From Archangium gephyra (GTDB taxonomy: Bacteria; Myxococcota; Myxococcia; Myxococcales; Myxococcaceae), in assembly GCF_001027285.1 (NCBI RefSeq), contig NZ_CP011509.1:8642501-8706500 (forward strand): DNA of 64,000 bases. The letters are read 5' to 3'. Shown here in pieces: positions 32,190 through 41,427 of this stretch. Under the pieces are notes generated by a model that was not told where the DNA came from, ran no database searches, and saw only the letters and a list, made by a program, of their open reading frames with translations. A program made the position numbers and the translations under genes. Within the stretch, counting starts at the first letter, position 1. The number at the start of each line of letters is the position of its first letter.

Positions 32190-33932
32190 GTGACGCCTCC
32201 CGATAAAGCCGCCGTGGTCCAGGTCCTCCGGGACATCTCGCTCCTCCTGCAGATGAAGGGGGAGAACCCGTTCCGCAGCCGCGCCTACGACACCGCCGCC
32301 GACCGCATCGCCGGCCTCTCCGAGGACCTGGGGACGCTCGTGCGCGAAGGCCGCCTGAAAGAGCTGCCGGGGATCGGCCAGGCGATCGCCGACAAGGTCT
32401 CCGAGCTGCTCACCACCGGTAAGCTCGCCTACTACGACACCCTGCGCGCCGAGTTCCCCCCGGGAGTCCTGGAGCTCGTCCAGGTGCCGGACCTGGGCCC
32501 CAAGAAGGCCCTGGCCCTGGCGCGCCAGCTGGGCGTGGACGGGGTGGACGCGCTGGAGAAGGCCTGCCGCGAGGGCCGCGTGCGCCAGCTCTCGGGCTTC
32601 GGGGAGAAGAGCGAGGCGAAGATCCTCGCGGGCGTGGAGCTGTACCGGCGGACGCGGACGCCCCGGCGCCTGCTCGGAGACGTGATGCCGGTGGCGGAGC
32701 GGCTGCTCGAGTCCATCCAGGCCACGCCCGGCGTCATCCGCGCGAGTGTCGGAGGAAGCCTGCGCCGGCGCGCGGAGACGGTGGGAGACGTGGACCTCAT
32801 CGCCTCGGCGCCCGATGCCAACGCGGTATTCGACGCCTTCTCCCGTGCCCCCGAGGTGGCCCACATCATCGGCCGGGGCGAGAGCAAGTGCTCGGTGCGG
32901 CTGCACGAGAAGGACCTCCAGGTGGACCTGCGCGTCCTGCCGGACGAGGACTTCGCCACGGCCCTGCACCACTTCACCGGCTCCAAGGCCCACCACGTGC
33001 GGCTGCGGGGCATTGCCCACGACAAGGGGCTGAAGATCTCCGAGTGGGGTGTCCACCGCGCCGATGGCACCAAGCTGAGCGTGCCCGACGAGGCCGCGCT
33101 CTACGCGCTGCTGGGCATGCAGTACGTCCCGCCCGAGCTGCGCGAGGACACCGGGGAGATCGAGGCCGCGCTCGAGGGCCGGCTGCCCGGGGACCTGATC
33201 ACGCTCGAGGACCTGCAAGGCGCCGTGCACGCGCACAGCACCTGGTCCGACGGGAAGAACTCGCTGGAGGAGATGGCGCGCGCGGCCCAGGCGCTGGGGT
33301 TGAAGTTCCTCACCGTCACCGAGCACAGCCAGGCGGCCATCTATGCCGGAGGCCTCAAGGAGGACGATCTGCGCCGCCAGTGGGACGAGATCGACCGCGT
33401 CAACGAGACCGTCAAGGGCCTCCGGCTGCTCAAGGGCATCGAGGTGGACATCCTGGAGAGTGGTGCCCTGGACTACTCGGACGGCGTGCTCGAGAAGCTG
33501 GAGGTGGTCATCGGCTCCATCCACGTGCGGCACGGCATGGACGAGGAGCAGATGACGCGCCGGTTGCTGGCGGCCTTCGACAATCCGCACCTGCACATCC
33601 TCGGGCACCCCACCGGGCGGCTCATCCACAACCGAGAGCCCTACCCGGTGCGCATGGAGGCGGTGCTCGACAAGGCCGCCGAGCGCGGGGTGGTGGTGGA
33701 GGTCAACGGCAAGCCGGAACGGTTGGACCTGAAGACGGAGCACGTGCGCATGGCGCTCCAGCGGGGGGTGAAGCTGGTGGCGAGCTGTGATGCGCACAAG
33801 GCGTCGGACCTGGGCAACCTGGCCTTCGCCGTGGCCACCGCGCGCCGGGGCTGGGCCCGGAAGGAGGACCTCCTCAACACCCTCCCCGCCGAGCAGTTCG
33901 TCTCCACCCTGCGCAAGCTGCGAGCCGCCTGA
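32190..33932 (+). CDS. polX: DNA polymerase/3'-5' exonuclease PolX
   Basis: 580 residues, the standard length of bacterial PolX. The start used is GTG 32190, which begins TPPDKAAVVQVLRDISLL; no conserved residues precede it. Domains in order: an N-terminal 8-kDa-like HhH region (1-80, GENPFRSRAYDTAADRI), further HhH (VPDLGPKKALALARQLG), the nucleotidyltransferase palm with catalytic Asp pair in TVGDVDLIASA (about residue 202), and the C-terminal PHP exonuclease domain with HAHSTWSDG (about 348), TVTEHS and ILGHPTGR. The enzyme fills short gaps in base-excision repair and proofreads with the PHP domain. Intact. Confidence 0.93.
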   Translation: MTPPDKAAVVQVLRDISLLLQMKGENPFRSRAYDTAADRIAGLSEDLGTLVREGRLKELPGIGQAIADKVSELLTTGKLAYYDTLRAEFPPGVLELVQVPDLGPKKALALARQLGVDGVDALEKACREGRVRQLSGFGEKSEAKILAGVELYRRTRTPRRLLGDVMPVAERLLESIQATPGVIRASVGGSLRRRAETVGDVDLIASAPDANAVFDAFSRAPEVAHIIGRGESKCSVRLHEKDLQVDLRVLPDEDFATALHHFTGSKAHHVRLRGIAHDKGLKISEWGVHRADGTKLSVPDEAALYALLGMQYVPPELREDTGEIEAALEGRLPGDLITLEDLQGAVHAHSTWSDGKNSLEEMARAAQALGLKFLTVTEHSQAAIYAGGLKEDDLRRQWDEIDRVNETVKGLRLLKGIEVDILESGALDYSDGVLEKLEVVIGSIHVRHGMDEEQMTRRLLAAFDNPHLHILGHPTGRLIHNREPYPVRMEAVLDKAAERGVVVEVNGKPERLDLKTEHVRMALQRGVKLVASCDAHKASDLGNLAFAVATARRGWARKEDLLNTLPAEQFVSTLRKLRAA

Positions 33933-33966
33933 CGCGGGCCGTCACCAGTGCTAGGCTCGCGGCGCC

Positions 33967-34569
33967 TTGCTGCGCCGACTGCTCCCGCTCGTCCTCGTCC
34001 TGCTCGCCACCCGGGTCTCCGCCTCGGGGCCGGAGCGCCCCTCGCGCGCCGATCTCCAGCGCGCGCTCGCCCAGTACGAACAATCCATGGTCCGGGTGCG
34101 GGGCTCCCGGGCCGTCGGCCCCGGCATCATCGTGGGCACCGAGGGCCAGGTGCTCACCTCCGTGCTCCACGTCAACCTGGACGCCGCGCAGGTGGAGTAC
34201 GGCGGGCGGACGCTGCCGGCCACGGTGGTGCTCGCCAACGCGTACCTGAAGGTGGCCGTCGTCGCCGCCCCCGCGGGCACCTACCCCGCCGCGGCCGTGA
34301 AGCCCAACACCGGAGACCTCACCGGGAAGTGGCTCATCGGCATCATCCCCGGCAAGGGCAGGCGCAAGGACACACCGGCCTCGGCCCTCGCGCGCAAGGC
34401 CCCCGCGCCCTTCTTCGACGTGGGACTGGCGCTGCCCCCGGGCAGTCCCCTCTACGATGAGACGGGCCGGCTGGTGGCCGTGTCCGTCCAGCGCAAGGGA
34501 CGCGGCTGCCGGGCCCTGTCGCTGGACGTCGTCCGGCAGCAGCTCGCCACGAAGGTGGCCTCCCCGTGA
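33967..34569 (+). CDS. trypsin-like serine-protease-fold protein, MXAN_2756 type
   Basis: 200 residues from a TTG start giving the signal peptide LLRRLLPLVLVLLATRVSAS. The chymotrypsin-like pattern is present but thin: GPGIIVGTEGQVLTSVLHVN contains the His region, the usual D-x-x-x-D-[LV]-A-[VL] becomes NAYLKVAVV without a clear Asp, and GSPLYDETGRLVAVSV is where GNSGGPL would be. The catalytic triad is therefore doubtful. It overlaps the next gene by GTGA, so it is co-translated with the intramembrane protease. The pair has the arrangement and length of MXAN_2756/MXAN_2755 of Myxococcus xanthus (recalled from naming, not searched). A periplasmic partner or chaperone of the protease is likely. 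Confidence 0.72.
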   Translation: MLRRLLPLVLVLLATRVSASGPERPSRADLQRALAQYEQSMVRVRGSRAVGPGIIVGTEGQVLTSVLHVNLDAAQVEYGGRTLPATVVLANAYLKVAVVAAPAGTYPAAAVKPNTGDLTGKWLIGIIPGKGRRKDTPASALARKAPAPFFDVGLALPPGSPLYDETGRLVAVSVQRKGRGCRALSLDVVRQQLATKVASP

Positions 34570-35288
34570 GTGCTTCCGTGGCCACGCCCTGGCGTCCCAC
34601 CGCCGTGCAGGAGGTGGTGGGCCTGTGGGGCATCGGCTTCCTGGGCATCATCCTCGCCTTCCTCCTCTTCGGAGGCTCCGGCGTCCCCAAGCTGGTGGCC
34701 ACGGTGGGCTTCCTCTACCTGCCGCTCATCCCCATGCGCTGGCGCGGCGAGGACTACCGTGACTACGGGCTCTCCCCGCGCACCTGGCGCCAGGACGTGC
34801 GCCTCTTCCTCGTCATGAGCGCGGTGGTGTTCCCCCTCTTCTTCGGGGCCTTCGCCCTGTGGACGGAGGTGCTCCAGCACCTGCCCGCGGAGCTGGCGCG
34901 CCTGGTGGCGCCCTTCCGGGGCTCGGCGCACTTCACCCCGCGGCTGCCGCCCCGCTTCGGCGAGTGGGTGGTGGATCAGCTCTTCGTGGTGGCCCTGCCC
35001 GAGGAGTTCTTCTACCGGGGCTACATGCAGGCCCGGCTGCGTGACGCCTGGCCCCACGGGCGGCGCTTCCTCGGCGTCCGGCTGGGCCCCGCCTTCTGGC
35101 TGACGGCGGTGCTCTTCGCGCTGGGCCACCTGGCCATCTTCCAGGTGTGGCGCCTGTCCGTCTTCTTCCCCGCGCTGCTCTTCGGCTGGATGCGCGAGCG
35201 CACCGGCAGCGTGGTGGGCGCCGCCCTCTTCCACGCCGCCGCCAATCTCTTCGTGCGCTTCCTCGAGGTGTCCTTCTTCGGCTTCTGA
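34566..35288 (+). CDS. CPBP-family glutamic intramembrane protease, MXAN_2755 type
   Basis: 240 residues with six or seven hydrophobic segments. The three CPBP motifs are complete: E146-E147-x-x-x-R151 (LPEEFFYRGYMQ), H188 (FALGHLAIF) and H223-x-x-x-N227 (FHAAANLF). In this family the glutamate activates water and the histidines assist. MXAN_2755-type enzymes have been proposed as myxosortases, which process C-terminal sorting signals of exported proteins in myxobacteria; I state this from memory of the literature and the assignment here is by neighbourhood and motifs. It overlaps the trypsin-like gene by 4 bases. Substrates are not visible in this window. Confidence 0.85.
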   Translation: MSASVATPWRPTAVQEVVGLWGIGFLGIILAFLLFGGSGVPKLVATVGFLYLPLIPMRWRGEDYRDYGLSPRTWRQDVRLFLVMSAVVFPLFFGAFALWTEVLQHLPAELARLVAPFRGSAHFTPRLPPRFGEWVVDQLFVVALPEEFFYRGYMQARLRDAWPHGRRFLGVRLGPAFWLTAVLFALGHLAIFQVWRLSVFFPALLFGWMRERTGSVVGAALFHAAANLFVRFLEVSFFGF

Positions 35289-35296
35289 CCCGGGCG

Positions 35297-36136
35297 TCAG
35301 GGGGCGGGCGGCACGTGACGCACCTGCAGGTCCGCCTCCACCGTCAGCGCGGTGCCCTCGGCCAGCTCCACCCAGCCCGCCGGGCGCTTGAGGTGCGTGG
35401 CCACCACCACCGAGCGCCGCCGCCGGTGCGCCACCACGCCTGGCTGCGTGTCGGGCATGCCGGGCGTGAGGCCGCACACCTCGCAAGAATCCGTGCCCTC
35501 CAGGCGCGTGTAGTACACCGGCTGGCCGCCCAGGCGCGTGGCCACCAGGATGTAGCCGTTGGTGGCGAGCAGGTTCACCGTGGAGGTCCGCGCGGCGCCC
35601 GCCCGGGCCGAGGCCTGCGACAGGCTCCTCGCCGTGTCCATCAGCAGCCGGCCGGCCACCTCCGCCGGGAGCCTCGGGTCATCCCCGTGCCCCGTCTCCC
35701 ACAGCCGCTTGAGGAAGAGCGCGAAGGCCACCTCGCTGTCCGTCTCCCCGCGGATCTGCCGCTTGAGGAAGTCCGGCACCTCGTCCAGCAGCCCGGCCCG
35801 GACGCTGGCGAAGTCCTCCACCTGCCCCTGGTGCGCGAACAGCCAGCGCCGCGAGCGGAACGGCTGGGTGTTCTCCTCCAGCGACAGCCCCACCGGCAGC
35901 CGCCGCCCCTGGAAGAGGAGCGCCTCCGTCTCGTGCCGCGGAGCGAGCGATTCCAGGGTCAGGTCCGCGTCCCGGGGGAAGCGGCGCAGCAGGACGTCAT
36001 CCTGCGCGTAGGCGCCGATGCCCACGGCGTTGGACCGCCCCTCCTCCCCCTGGAGAGCCACCTGCCCCTCCAGCCGATGCAGCTCGCACCGCACCAGGTT
36101 CGGGTCGGACGTCAGGACGGCCAGCGCGACGGACAT
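35297..36136 (-). CDS. class II glutamine-amidotransferase-like protein lacking Cys2
   Basis: 279 residues. The Ntn-hydrolase pattern of YafJ-type GATases is clear: GIGAYAQDDVLLRRFP, then ENTQPFRSRRWLFAHQGQV (cf. H-N-T-x-P-F-x-x-G-x-W-x-F-x-H-N-G), ETDSEVAFALFL and LLATNGYILVATRLGG. The catalytic residue of active members is Cys right after the initiator Met; here the N-terminus is MSVALAV. Ser2 could act in place of Cys, or the protein has lost activity. No other start with Met-Cys exists nearby. C-terminus has a short CEVCGLTPG Cys pair. Convergent with the intramembrane protease gene, 8 bases apart. Confidence 0.8.
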   Translation of the reverse strand: MSVALAVLTSDPNLVRCELHRLEGQVALQGEEGRSNAVGIGAYAQDDVLLRRFPRDADLTLESLAPRHETEALLFQGRRLPVGLSLEENTQPFRSRRWLFAHQGQVEDFASVRAGLLDEVPDFLKRQIRGETDSEVAFALFLKRLWETGHGDDPRLPAEVAGRLLMDTARSLSQASARAGAARTSTVNLLATNGYILVATRLGGQPVYYTRLEGTDSCEVCGLTPGMPDTQPGVVAHRRRRSVVVATHLKRPAGWVELAEGTALTVEADLQVRHVPPAP

Positions 36137-36348
36137 GCAGAAACCCCCTTGTTGCCTCTATAGATAATGATGCCCTCCGAGCCCCTCAACCCGGGTTGCC
36201 CCCCGCTGATACACCAGCCAACCCCTTGAAAGGACTGAGGTTTACCCACACGGAACGTTTGACAGCCCAAGTGCGAGGTGCCTAACATCCCCGCGCCTTT
36301 CCGAGGGTTGGGGATCCAACAGCCCTCCATGGCTACACCGGAGACGGA

Positions 36349-37965
36349 ATGTCGGACGACATCGCGATCGGCATCGACCTGGGAACCTCCACCTCGTGTG
36401 TTTCCGTGGTGCAGGACGGTCAGCCGTTCGTCATCCCCAACGAGTGGGGGGAGACGACCCACGCCTCGTGCGTGTCCTTTCTCGAGGACGGCTCGGTGCT
36501 GGTGGGCAACGCGGCCAAGCGCAACATCATCACCAACCCCGAGTGCACGGTGTACTCGGCCAAGCGCCTCATCGGGCGCTACTTCTTCTCCGACGAGGTG
36601 AAGAAGGCCCAGGCGGTGATGCCGTACCAGATCGTCGAGGGCGACAACAACTCGGTGCGCATCGCCGTGCGCGGGCACGACTATTCGCTGCCGGAGATCT
36701 CCGCGCTGGTGCTCAAGGAGATGAAGGCCATCGCGGAGGGGTACCTGGGCCGCGAGGTGACGAAGGCGGCCATCACCGTGCCGGCCTACTTCAACGACAA
36801 CCAGCGCCAGGCCACCAAGGACGCGGGCCGCATCGCCGGGCTGGAGGTGCTGCGCATCCTCAACGAGCCCACCGCGGCGGCGCTCGCCTACGGTTTCGGC
36901 CGCGAGGTGAGCCAGCGCGTGGTGGTGTACGACCTGGGCGGCGGCACCTTCGACGTCTCCATCCTGGAGATCGGCAAGGACGTCTTCGAGGTGCTGTCCA
37001 CCGCCGGTGACACGTACCTGGGCGGTGACGACTTCGACGACCGCATCATGACGTGGCTGGCGGACGACTTCCTCAAGCGCACGCGGCTGGATTTGCGGCA
37101 GAACAAGTACTGCCTGCAGATGCTCAAGGACGCGGCCGAGCGGGCGAAGATCGACGTGGGCAGCACGGGCCTGGCCGAGGTGAACTGCCAGGGCATCTGC
37201 CAGGACGCCAACGGCAACGTGTTGGACCTGACGGGCCGGCTCACGCAGGACCAGTTCAACCGGATGGTGATGGACCTGGTGCAGCGCACCTTCAAGGTGT
37301 GCGACGAGGCCCTGCAGTCCGCGCGCATGACGGCGGCGGACATCGACGCGGTCATCCTGGTGGGAGGCCCCACGCGCCTGCCCATCATCCGCAACTCGGT
37401 GCGCCACTACTTCCAGAAGGAGCCCAAGGAAGGCATCAATCCGGACCAGGTGGTGGCCATGGGCGCGGCGCTGCAGGCCAACGCGCTGCTGGACGCCGCC
37501 ACCGAGACCTTCCTGGTGGACGTGACGCCGCTGTCGCTGCGCATTGGCACGGTGGGCGGCTACACGGAGAAGGTCATCGACAAGAACACCCCGGTGCCCA
37601 TCGATCGCTCGAAGACGTTCACCACCAGCCGTGACGGCCAGGAGAAGGTGAAGATCCGCGTCTACCAGGGCGAGTCCAACCGCGCCGACGAGTGCGAGAT
37701 GCTGGGCGAGTTCGAGTTCTCGGGCTTCCGCATCGGCTACCGCGGCGAGGTGAAGATCGACGTGACGTTCGAGATCAACACCGACGGCCTGGTGAACGTG
37801 TCGGCGACGGACCAGGAGACGGGGCAGAAGACGTCCACCACGCTGACCATGTCCTCGGGCATGTCGGAGGCGGACATCCAGGCTTCCATCCAGGCCAACA
37901 AGAAGATTCAACTCGCGGGGCATGGGGCGGATCTGCCCGCCGTGGCCACCAGTCGAGGGAGATAG
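36349..37965 (+). CDS. Hsp70 family chaperone, short form
   Basis: 538 residues. All ATPase signatures are present: [46 protein letters not shown] and [12 protein letters not shown]. The substrate-binding beta domain is present ([14 protein letters not shown] and the strands to about 500), but the helical lid is only about 35 residues, ending RGR, versus about 130 in DnaK. It is therefore a paralogue, not the housekeeping DnaK. It is followed 9 bases later by a J-domain protein and then CvpA, an arrangement consistent with a dedicated Hsp70/J pair. In M. xanthus, DnaK paralogues SglK and StkA affect social motility; homology to either is not testable here. Confidence 0.9.
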   Translation: MSDDIAIGIDLGTSTSCVSVVQDGQPFVIPNEWGETTHASCVSFLEDGSVLVGNAAKRNIITNPECTVYSAKRLIGRYFFSDEVKKAQAVMPYQIVEGDNNSVRIAVRGHDYSLPEISALVLKEMKAIAEGYLGREVTKAAITVPAYFNDNQRQATKDAGRIAGLEVLRILNEPTAAALAYGFGREVSQRVVVYDLGGGTFDVSILEIGKDVFEVLSTAGDTYLGGDDFDDRIMTWLADDFLKRTRLDLRQNKYCLQMLKDAAERAKIDVGSTGLAEVNCQGICQDANGNVLDLTGRLTQDQFNRMVMDLVQRTFKVCDEALQSARMTAADIDAVILVGGPTRLPIIRNSVRHYFQKEPKEGINPDQVVAMGAALQANALLDAATETFLVDVTPLSLRIGTVGGYTEKVIDKNTPVPIDRSKTFTTSRDGQEKVKIRVYQGESNRADECEMLGEFEFSGFRIGYRGEVKIDVTFEINTDGLVNVSATDQETGQKTSTTLTMSSGMSEADIQASIQANKKIQLAGHGADLPAVATSRGR

Positions 37966-37974
37966 ACGAGCGCG

Positions 37975-39567
37975 ATGTCCCAGCCTCCCCAGAACGGCGC
38001 CGGAAAGCCCCCCACCCCTCCGGCAGAGACCCAGCCCGCGGCGCCGGGCTCGAGGACGGGTCCGGCGGCAGCCACCGCGCCGGCCATGTCCCCCGCCCGC
38101 CCGCCGCCGCCCCCGGGCACCACGCCCGCCGCGGCCCCCGCCCGGCCTCCAGTGACCGGAGCGCCCGCCCAGCCTCCCGCGCGTCCGACCGCGACAGTTC
38201 CCGCTGTGCCCTCCGGTGCCCGTCCGACCGCGACGGCCCCCGCGGTGCCCTCCGGCGTCCGTCCCGCCGCTACTCCCGGCGCACCCGCGGTGCCCTCCGG
38301 CGTCCGTCCCGCCACTCCTGGCGCACCCGCGACGCCCGGCGCGCCCGCGACGGCGGCCCGTCCCCCCTCGTCACCGGGCGCTCCCGCCGTCCCCCCGGGA
38401 GCACGGCCTCCTTCATCCCCGGGTGCTCCCGCCGTCGCCTCCTCCGCCCGCCCGGCCGTGCCTCCAGGCGCGCCCGCGGCTCCGGGTGTGCCGCCGGCCA
38501 CGCCGCCGCGTCCTCCTGGGACTCCCTCGGCGACGCGCCCCTCGGCCACCGGAATTCCGAGCGTGGCCTCCGCGCGGCCACCCCCTCCGCCCGGCACGCC
38601 CCCGGCGCCTCCGACGGCCGCCAGCGCTCCCCCGCCTCCGCCCGCCGCGGCCTCGCAGTCCCGCGCGCAGCCGCCCACGCTGGCGCCAGGCGCCGTGCCT
38701 CCGCCGCCTCCCGTGAGCACCACTCCCGGCTCGGGGCCGCGTCCCGCCGTGCGGCCCACCACCTCGCTGCCGGCCGTGGCGCCCGCGGGGACCCCGCCCG
38801 CGCGGCCTCCATCCGCCGTCGGCCCGGTGCGTCCTCCTCCGCCGCCTCCCGCCGCGCTCCAGCCGCCACCTCCGCCCGTGGCGCCCACCATCGCGCCGCT
38901 CGTGCCCCCGGTGGCTCCGGCCGTCCCGCCCGCGCCTCCCGCCGCCGCCGTCCAGCCTCCTCCCCCGCCGCCCGCCGCGGCCGGGAAGACCATGGACCTC
39001 GACCCGAGCCAGATGACCGAGCTCTGGGATCGCTGCGCCCGGCTGGACCAGATGGACTACTTCGAGGTCCTCATGGTGGAGCGCTCGTCCGCCCCGGCGG
39101 ACATCAAGAAGGCCTTCTACCGCGAGAGCCGCACCTACCACCCGGACCGCTTCTTCCACCTGGACAACAAGGAGCTGAAGGACCGGGTGCACGATCTCTA
39201 CAAGCGCGTCACCGAGGCCTACTACGTGCTCCGGGACGACGCGAAGCGCCGGCAGTACACGGCGAACATCTCGGGGCCGGAGCGGGCCCAGAAGCTGCGC
39301 TTCAGCGAGTCCTCCGAGGCCGAGACGCGCGCCGCGTCCAAGCGCCAGGTGGAGGAGCAGATCGGCGTGCACCCCAAGGGGCGGCAGTTCTACCAGACGG
39401 GCGCGGCGGACGCCGACGCGGGCCGCTGGGCCTCGGCCGAGCGCAACCTGAAGATGGCGCTCACCTATGAGCCAGCCAACACCCGCTACAAGGAGAAGCT
39501 CGCCGAGGTGCAGAAGGTGCTACTGGACGAGTCACGCAAACAGGGCGACGCCTTCAAGATTCGCTGA
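37975..39567 (+). CDS. J-domain protein with long Ala/Pro-rich N-terminus
   Basis: 530 residues. Residues 1-340 are low-complexity Pro, Ala, Gly, Val and Thr, with runs such as GAPAVPSGVRP repeated several times. A J domain follows at about 355-430: MDYFEVLMVERSSAPADIKK, the essential HPD in TYHPDRFF, and AYYVLRDDAKRRQYT. The last 90 residues form a TPR-like pair of helices (GRWASAERNLKMALTYEPAN). J domains stimulate Hsp70 ATPase; the Hsp70 gene is immediately upstream, 9 bases away. The P-rich part resembles a cell-envelope or protein-binding linker. No signal sequence is seen, so it is probably cytoplasmic. The repeat region should vary in length between strains. Confidence 0.88.
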   Translation: MSQPPQNGAGKPPTPPAETQPAAPGSRTGPAAATAPAMSPARPPPPPGTTPAAAPARPPVTGAPAQPPARPTATVPAVPSGARPTATAPAVPSGVRPAATPGAPAVPSGVRPATPGAPATPGAPATAARPPSSPGAPAVPPGARPPSSPGAPAVASSARPAVPPGAPAAPGVPPATPPRPPGTPSATRPSATGIPSVASARPPPPPGTPPAPPTAASAPPPPPAAASQSRAQPPTLAPGAVPPPPPVSTTPGSGPRPAVRPTTSLPAVAPAGTPPARPPSAVGPVRPPPPPPAALQPPPPPVAPTIAPLVPPVAPAVPPAPPAAAVQPPPPPPAAAGKTMDLDPSQMTELWDRCARLDQMDYFEVLMVERSSAPADIKKAFYRESRTYHPDRFFHLDNKELKDRVHDLYKRVTEAYYVLRDDAKRRQYTANISGPERAQKLRFSESSEAETRAASKRQVEEQIGVHPKGRQFYQTGAADADAGRWASAERNLKMALTYEPANTRYKEKLAEVQKVLLDESRKQGDAFKIR

Positions 39568-39585
39568 CGTGAGAAGGGGGACGGC

Positions 39586-40341
39586 GTGACGATCGACCTG
39601 ATCATCCTGGGCCTGGTGCTGCTCTTCGCGGTGGTGGGAGCCATCAGTGGAGGGGCCAAGCAGATCGCCAACCTGGTGGCGCTCGCGGTGGCCTGGTACG
39701 TGTCGCGCAAGCTGGGCACGTACGTGGGGCCGAAGATGGCGGCCGCCCTGGGAGGCGCGCCGCTGCTCATCGGAACGGTCGCCGGCTCCATGGTGGTGTT
39801 CATCACCGTGCTGGTGGCGGTCCGCTACGCCCTCACCTACTTCCTGCAGCGGCTCTTCGGCGGGCCGGACCCGGAGAAGCGGGGCGTGGACAGCGCCCTC
39901 GGCTTCGTGCTCGGCGGGGCGAAGGTGGCGCTCATCACCTACGTGGTGCTCAGCGCGCTCGTCTTCGCCGAGCAGTACATCATCATCGCGGGCAAGCGCC
40001 TGGGCGTGTCGCCCAAGGACTCGGTGTCCTTCGGGCTGGCGCGCCGCTACAACCTCTTCGAGATGACGCAGTTCGCCGCGGTGAAGGACATGGTCGCGGT
40101 GGCCAAGGTGGCCGGCAACCCGGAGAGCGCCCGGCGCATGGCGGACAACCCGGCCTTCAAGTCGTTGAAGCAGGACCCGCGCTTCCAGCGGGCCCTCTCC
40201 GACAAGCAGCTGCGCGAGGCGCTGGAGCGAGGCGATACGCAGGCGGCGCTGCGCAGCAACCTCGTCCTCCAGCTCCTGCAGGACCCCCAGTTCGTGGCCC
40301 GGCTGGGGGCCGCCGCCCGGGCATCCGAGCGCGGCGAGTAA
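39586..40341 (+). CDS. CvpA family membrane protein
   Basis: 251 residues from GTG 39586 (ribosome site GAGAAGGGG). Four hydrophobic segments in the first 150 residues have the CvpA pattern: IDLIILGLVLLFAVVGAISGG, QIANLVALAVAWYVS, LIGTVAGSMVVFITVLVAVR and ALGFVLGGAKVALITYVVLSAL. The cytoplasmic tail of 100 residues, rich in Arg, Gln and Asp, is longer than in E. coli CvpA. The family is linked to colicin V production and envelope integrity. It ends the Hsp70/J operon, 18 bases after the J-domain gene, and converges with the ClpX-like gene. Confidence 0.85.
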   Translation: MTIDLIILGLVLLFAVVGAISGGAKQIANLVALAVAWYVSRKLGTYVGPKMAAALGGAPLLIGTVAGSMVVFITVLVAVRYALTYFLQRLFGGPDPEKRGVDSALGFVLGGAKVALITYVVLSALVFAEQYIIIAGKRLGVSPKDSVSFGLARRYNLFEMTQFAAVKDMVAVAKVAGNPESARRMADNPAFKSLKQDPRFQRALSDKQLREALERGDTQAALRSNLVLQLLQDPQFVARLGAAARASERGE

Positions 40342-40353
40342 CCGGCCAGGGAC

Positions 40354-41427
40354 TCAGGCGCCCAGCCCGGCGCTCGCCTCCAGTCCAGCCAGGCGGGTGC
40401 GGACGAAACCCTGGTCCACGGTGACCTGGCGGCGGCGGTGCTCGGGGGCCTCGAACATCACGTCCGACATCACGTGCTCGAGGATGGAGCGCAGGCCGCG
40501 CGCCCCCAGGCCCTTGTCGATGGAGAAGCGCACCACCTCGCGCAGGGCGTCGTCGGTGAGCTCCAGCTCGATGCCATCCAGCCCCAGCAGCTCGCGGTAC
40601 TCGCGGACGATGGAGTCCGGGGGCTCGCTGAGCACGCGCAGCAGCTCCGGCTCGCCGAGCAGATCCAGCTGCACCACCACCGGCAGACGTCCGAGGAACT
40701 CGGCGAGCATGCCGAAGTCCACCAGCTGCTTGGTGGTGACCCGCCGGCGCACCTTCTGGAGCTCCTGGGCGCCGAAGCCCATGGGCCGGGTGTCGACGTT
40801 GCCACCGTACTCGTGCAGATCCGAGAAGGTGCCCGCGCAGATGAACAGGATGTCCCGGGTGTCGATGGGCACGAAGTCGCCCCGGTTGAACGTCTGCGTG
40901 ACGTTCATGGGCACGAAGACCTCGCGTCCCTCCAGCAGCTTGAGCAGGGCCTGCTGCACGCCCTCGCCGCCGATGTCCCGGCTGCCCGCTCCGTTGCGCG
41001 CGCCCTGCGAGCGCCGGGCGATCTTGTCCACCTCGTCGATGAAGATGATGCCCCGCTGCGTGTCCTCCACCGAGTGGTTGGCCTTGAAGAGCAGGTCCGC
41101 CACCATCACCTCCACGTCCTTGCCGTAGTAGCCGGCCTCCGTGTACTCGGTGGCGTCCACGGTGGTGAACGGGACGGAGAGGATCTCCGCGAGATTCCGG
41201 GCGATGTGCGTCTTCCCGCTCCCGGTGGGCCCGATGAGCAGGATGTTGCTCTTCTTGAGCAGCGAGGTGCGTCTCAGCCGGCGGGCCTGGACGCGCTTGA
41301 GATGATTGTGTGCGGCGATGGCCACGGCCCGCTTGGCCGCCTCCTGGCCGATGACGAACCTGTCCAAACGCTCGTAGATTTCCCGTGGGGTCATCAACGG
41401 CGAGTCCCTGCGTGCGGACGACTCCAT
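40354..41427 (-). CDS. ClpX-like AAA+ ATPase without zinc-binding domain
   Basis: 357 residues. ATG 41427 follows a strong ribosome site (AAGGGGAGGG), so longer frames are not used. The protein starts at ClpX's linker: PREIYERLDRFVIGQEAAKR, Walker A LIGPTGSGKTHIARNLA, the DATEYTEAGYYGKDVE pore region, Walker B GIIFIDEVDKIAR and sensor 2 KGLGARGLRSILE. The N-terminal zinc-binding domain (C4) is absent. A ClpP-binding IGF loop is not obvious. It therefore is a paralogue of ClpX that may act as an unfoldase without, or with a different, peptidase. No clpP is adjacent. Genomes of this group usually carry a canonical clpX as well. Confidence 0.88.
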   Translation of the reverse strand: MESSARRDSPLMTPREIYERLDRFVIGQEAAKRAVAIAAHNHLKRVQARRLRRTSLLKKSNILLIGPTGSGKTHIARNLAEILSVPFTTVDATEYTEAGYYGKDVEVMVADLLFKANHSVEDTQRGIIFIDEVDKIARRSQGARNGAGSRDIGGEGVQQALLKLLEGREVFVPMNVTQTFNRGDFVPIDTRDILFICAGTFSDLHEYGGNVDTRPMGFGAQELQKVRRRVTTKQLVDFGMLAEFLGRLPVVVQLDLLGEPELLRVLSEPPDSIVREYRELLGLDGIELELTDDALREVVRFSIDKGLGARGLRSILEHVMSDVMFEAPEHRRRQVTVDQGFVRTRLAGLEASAGLGA

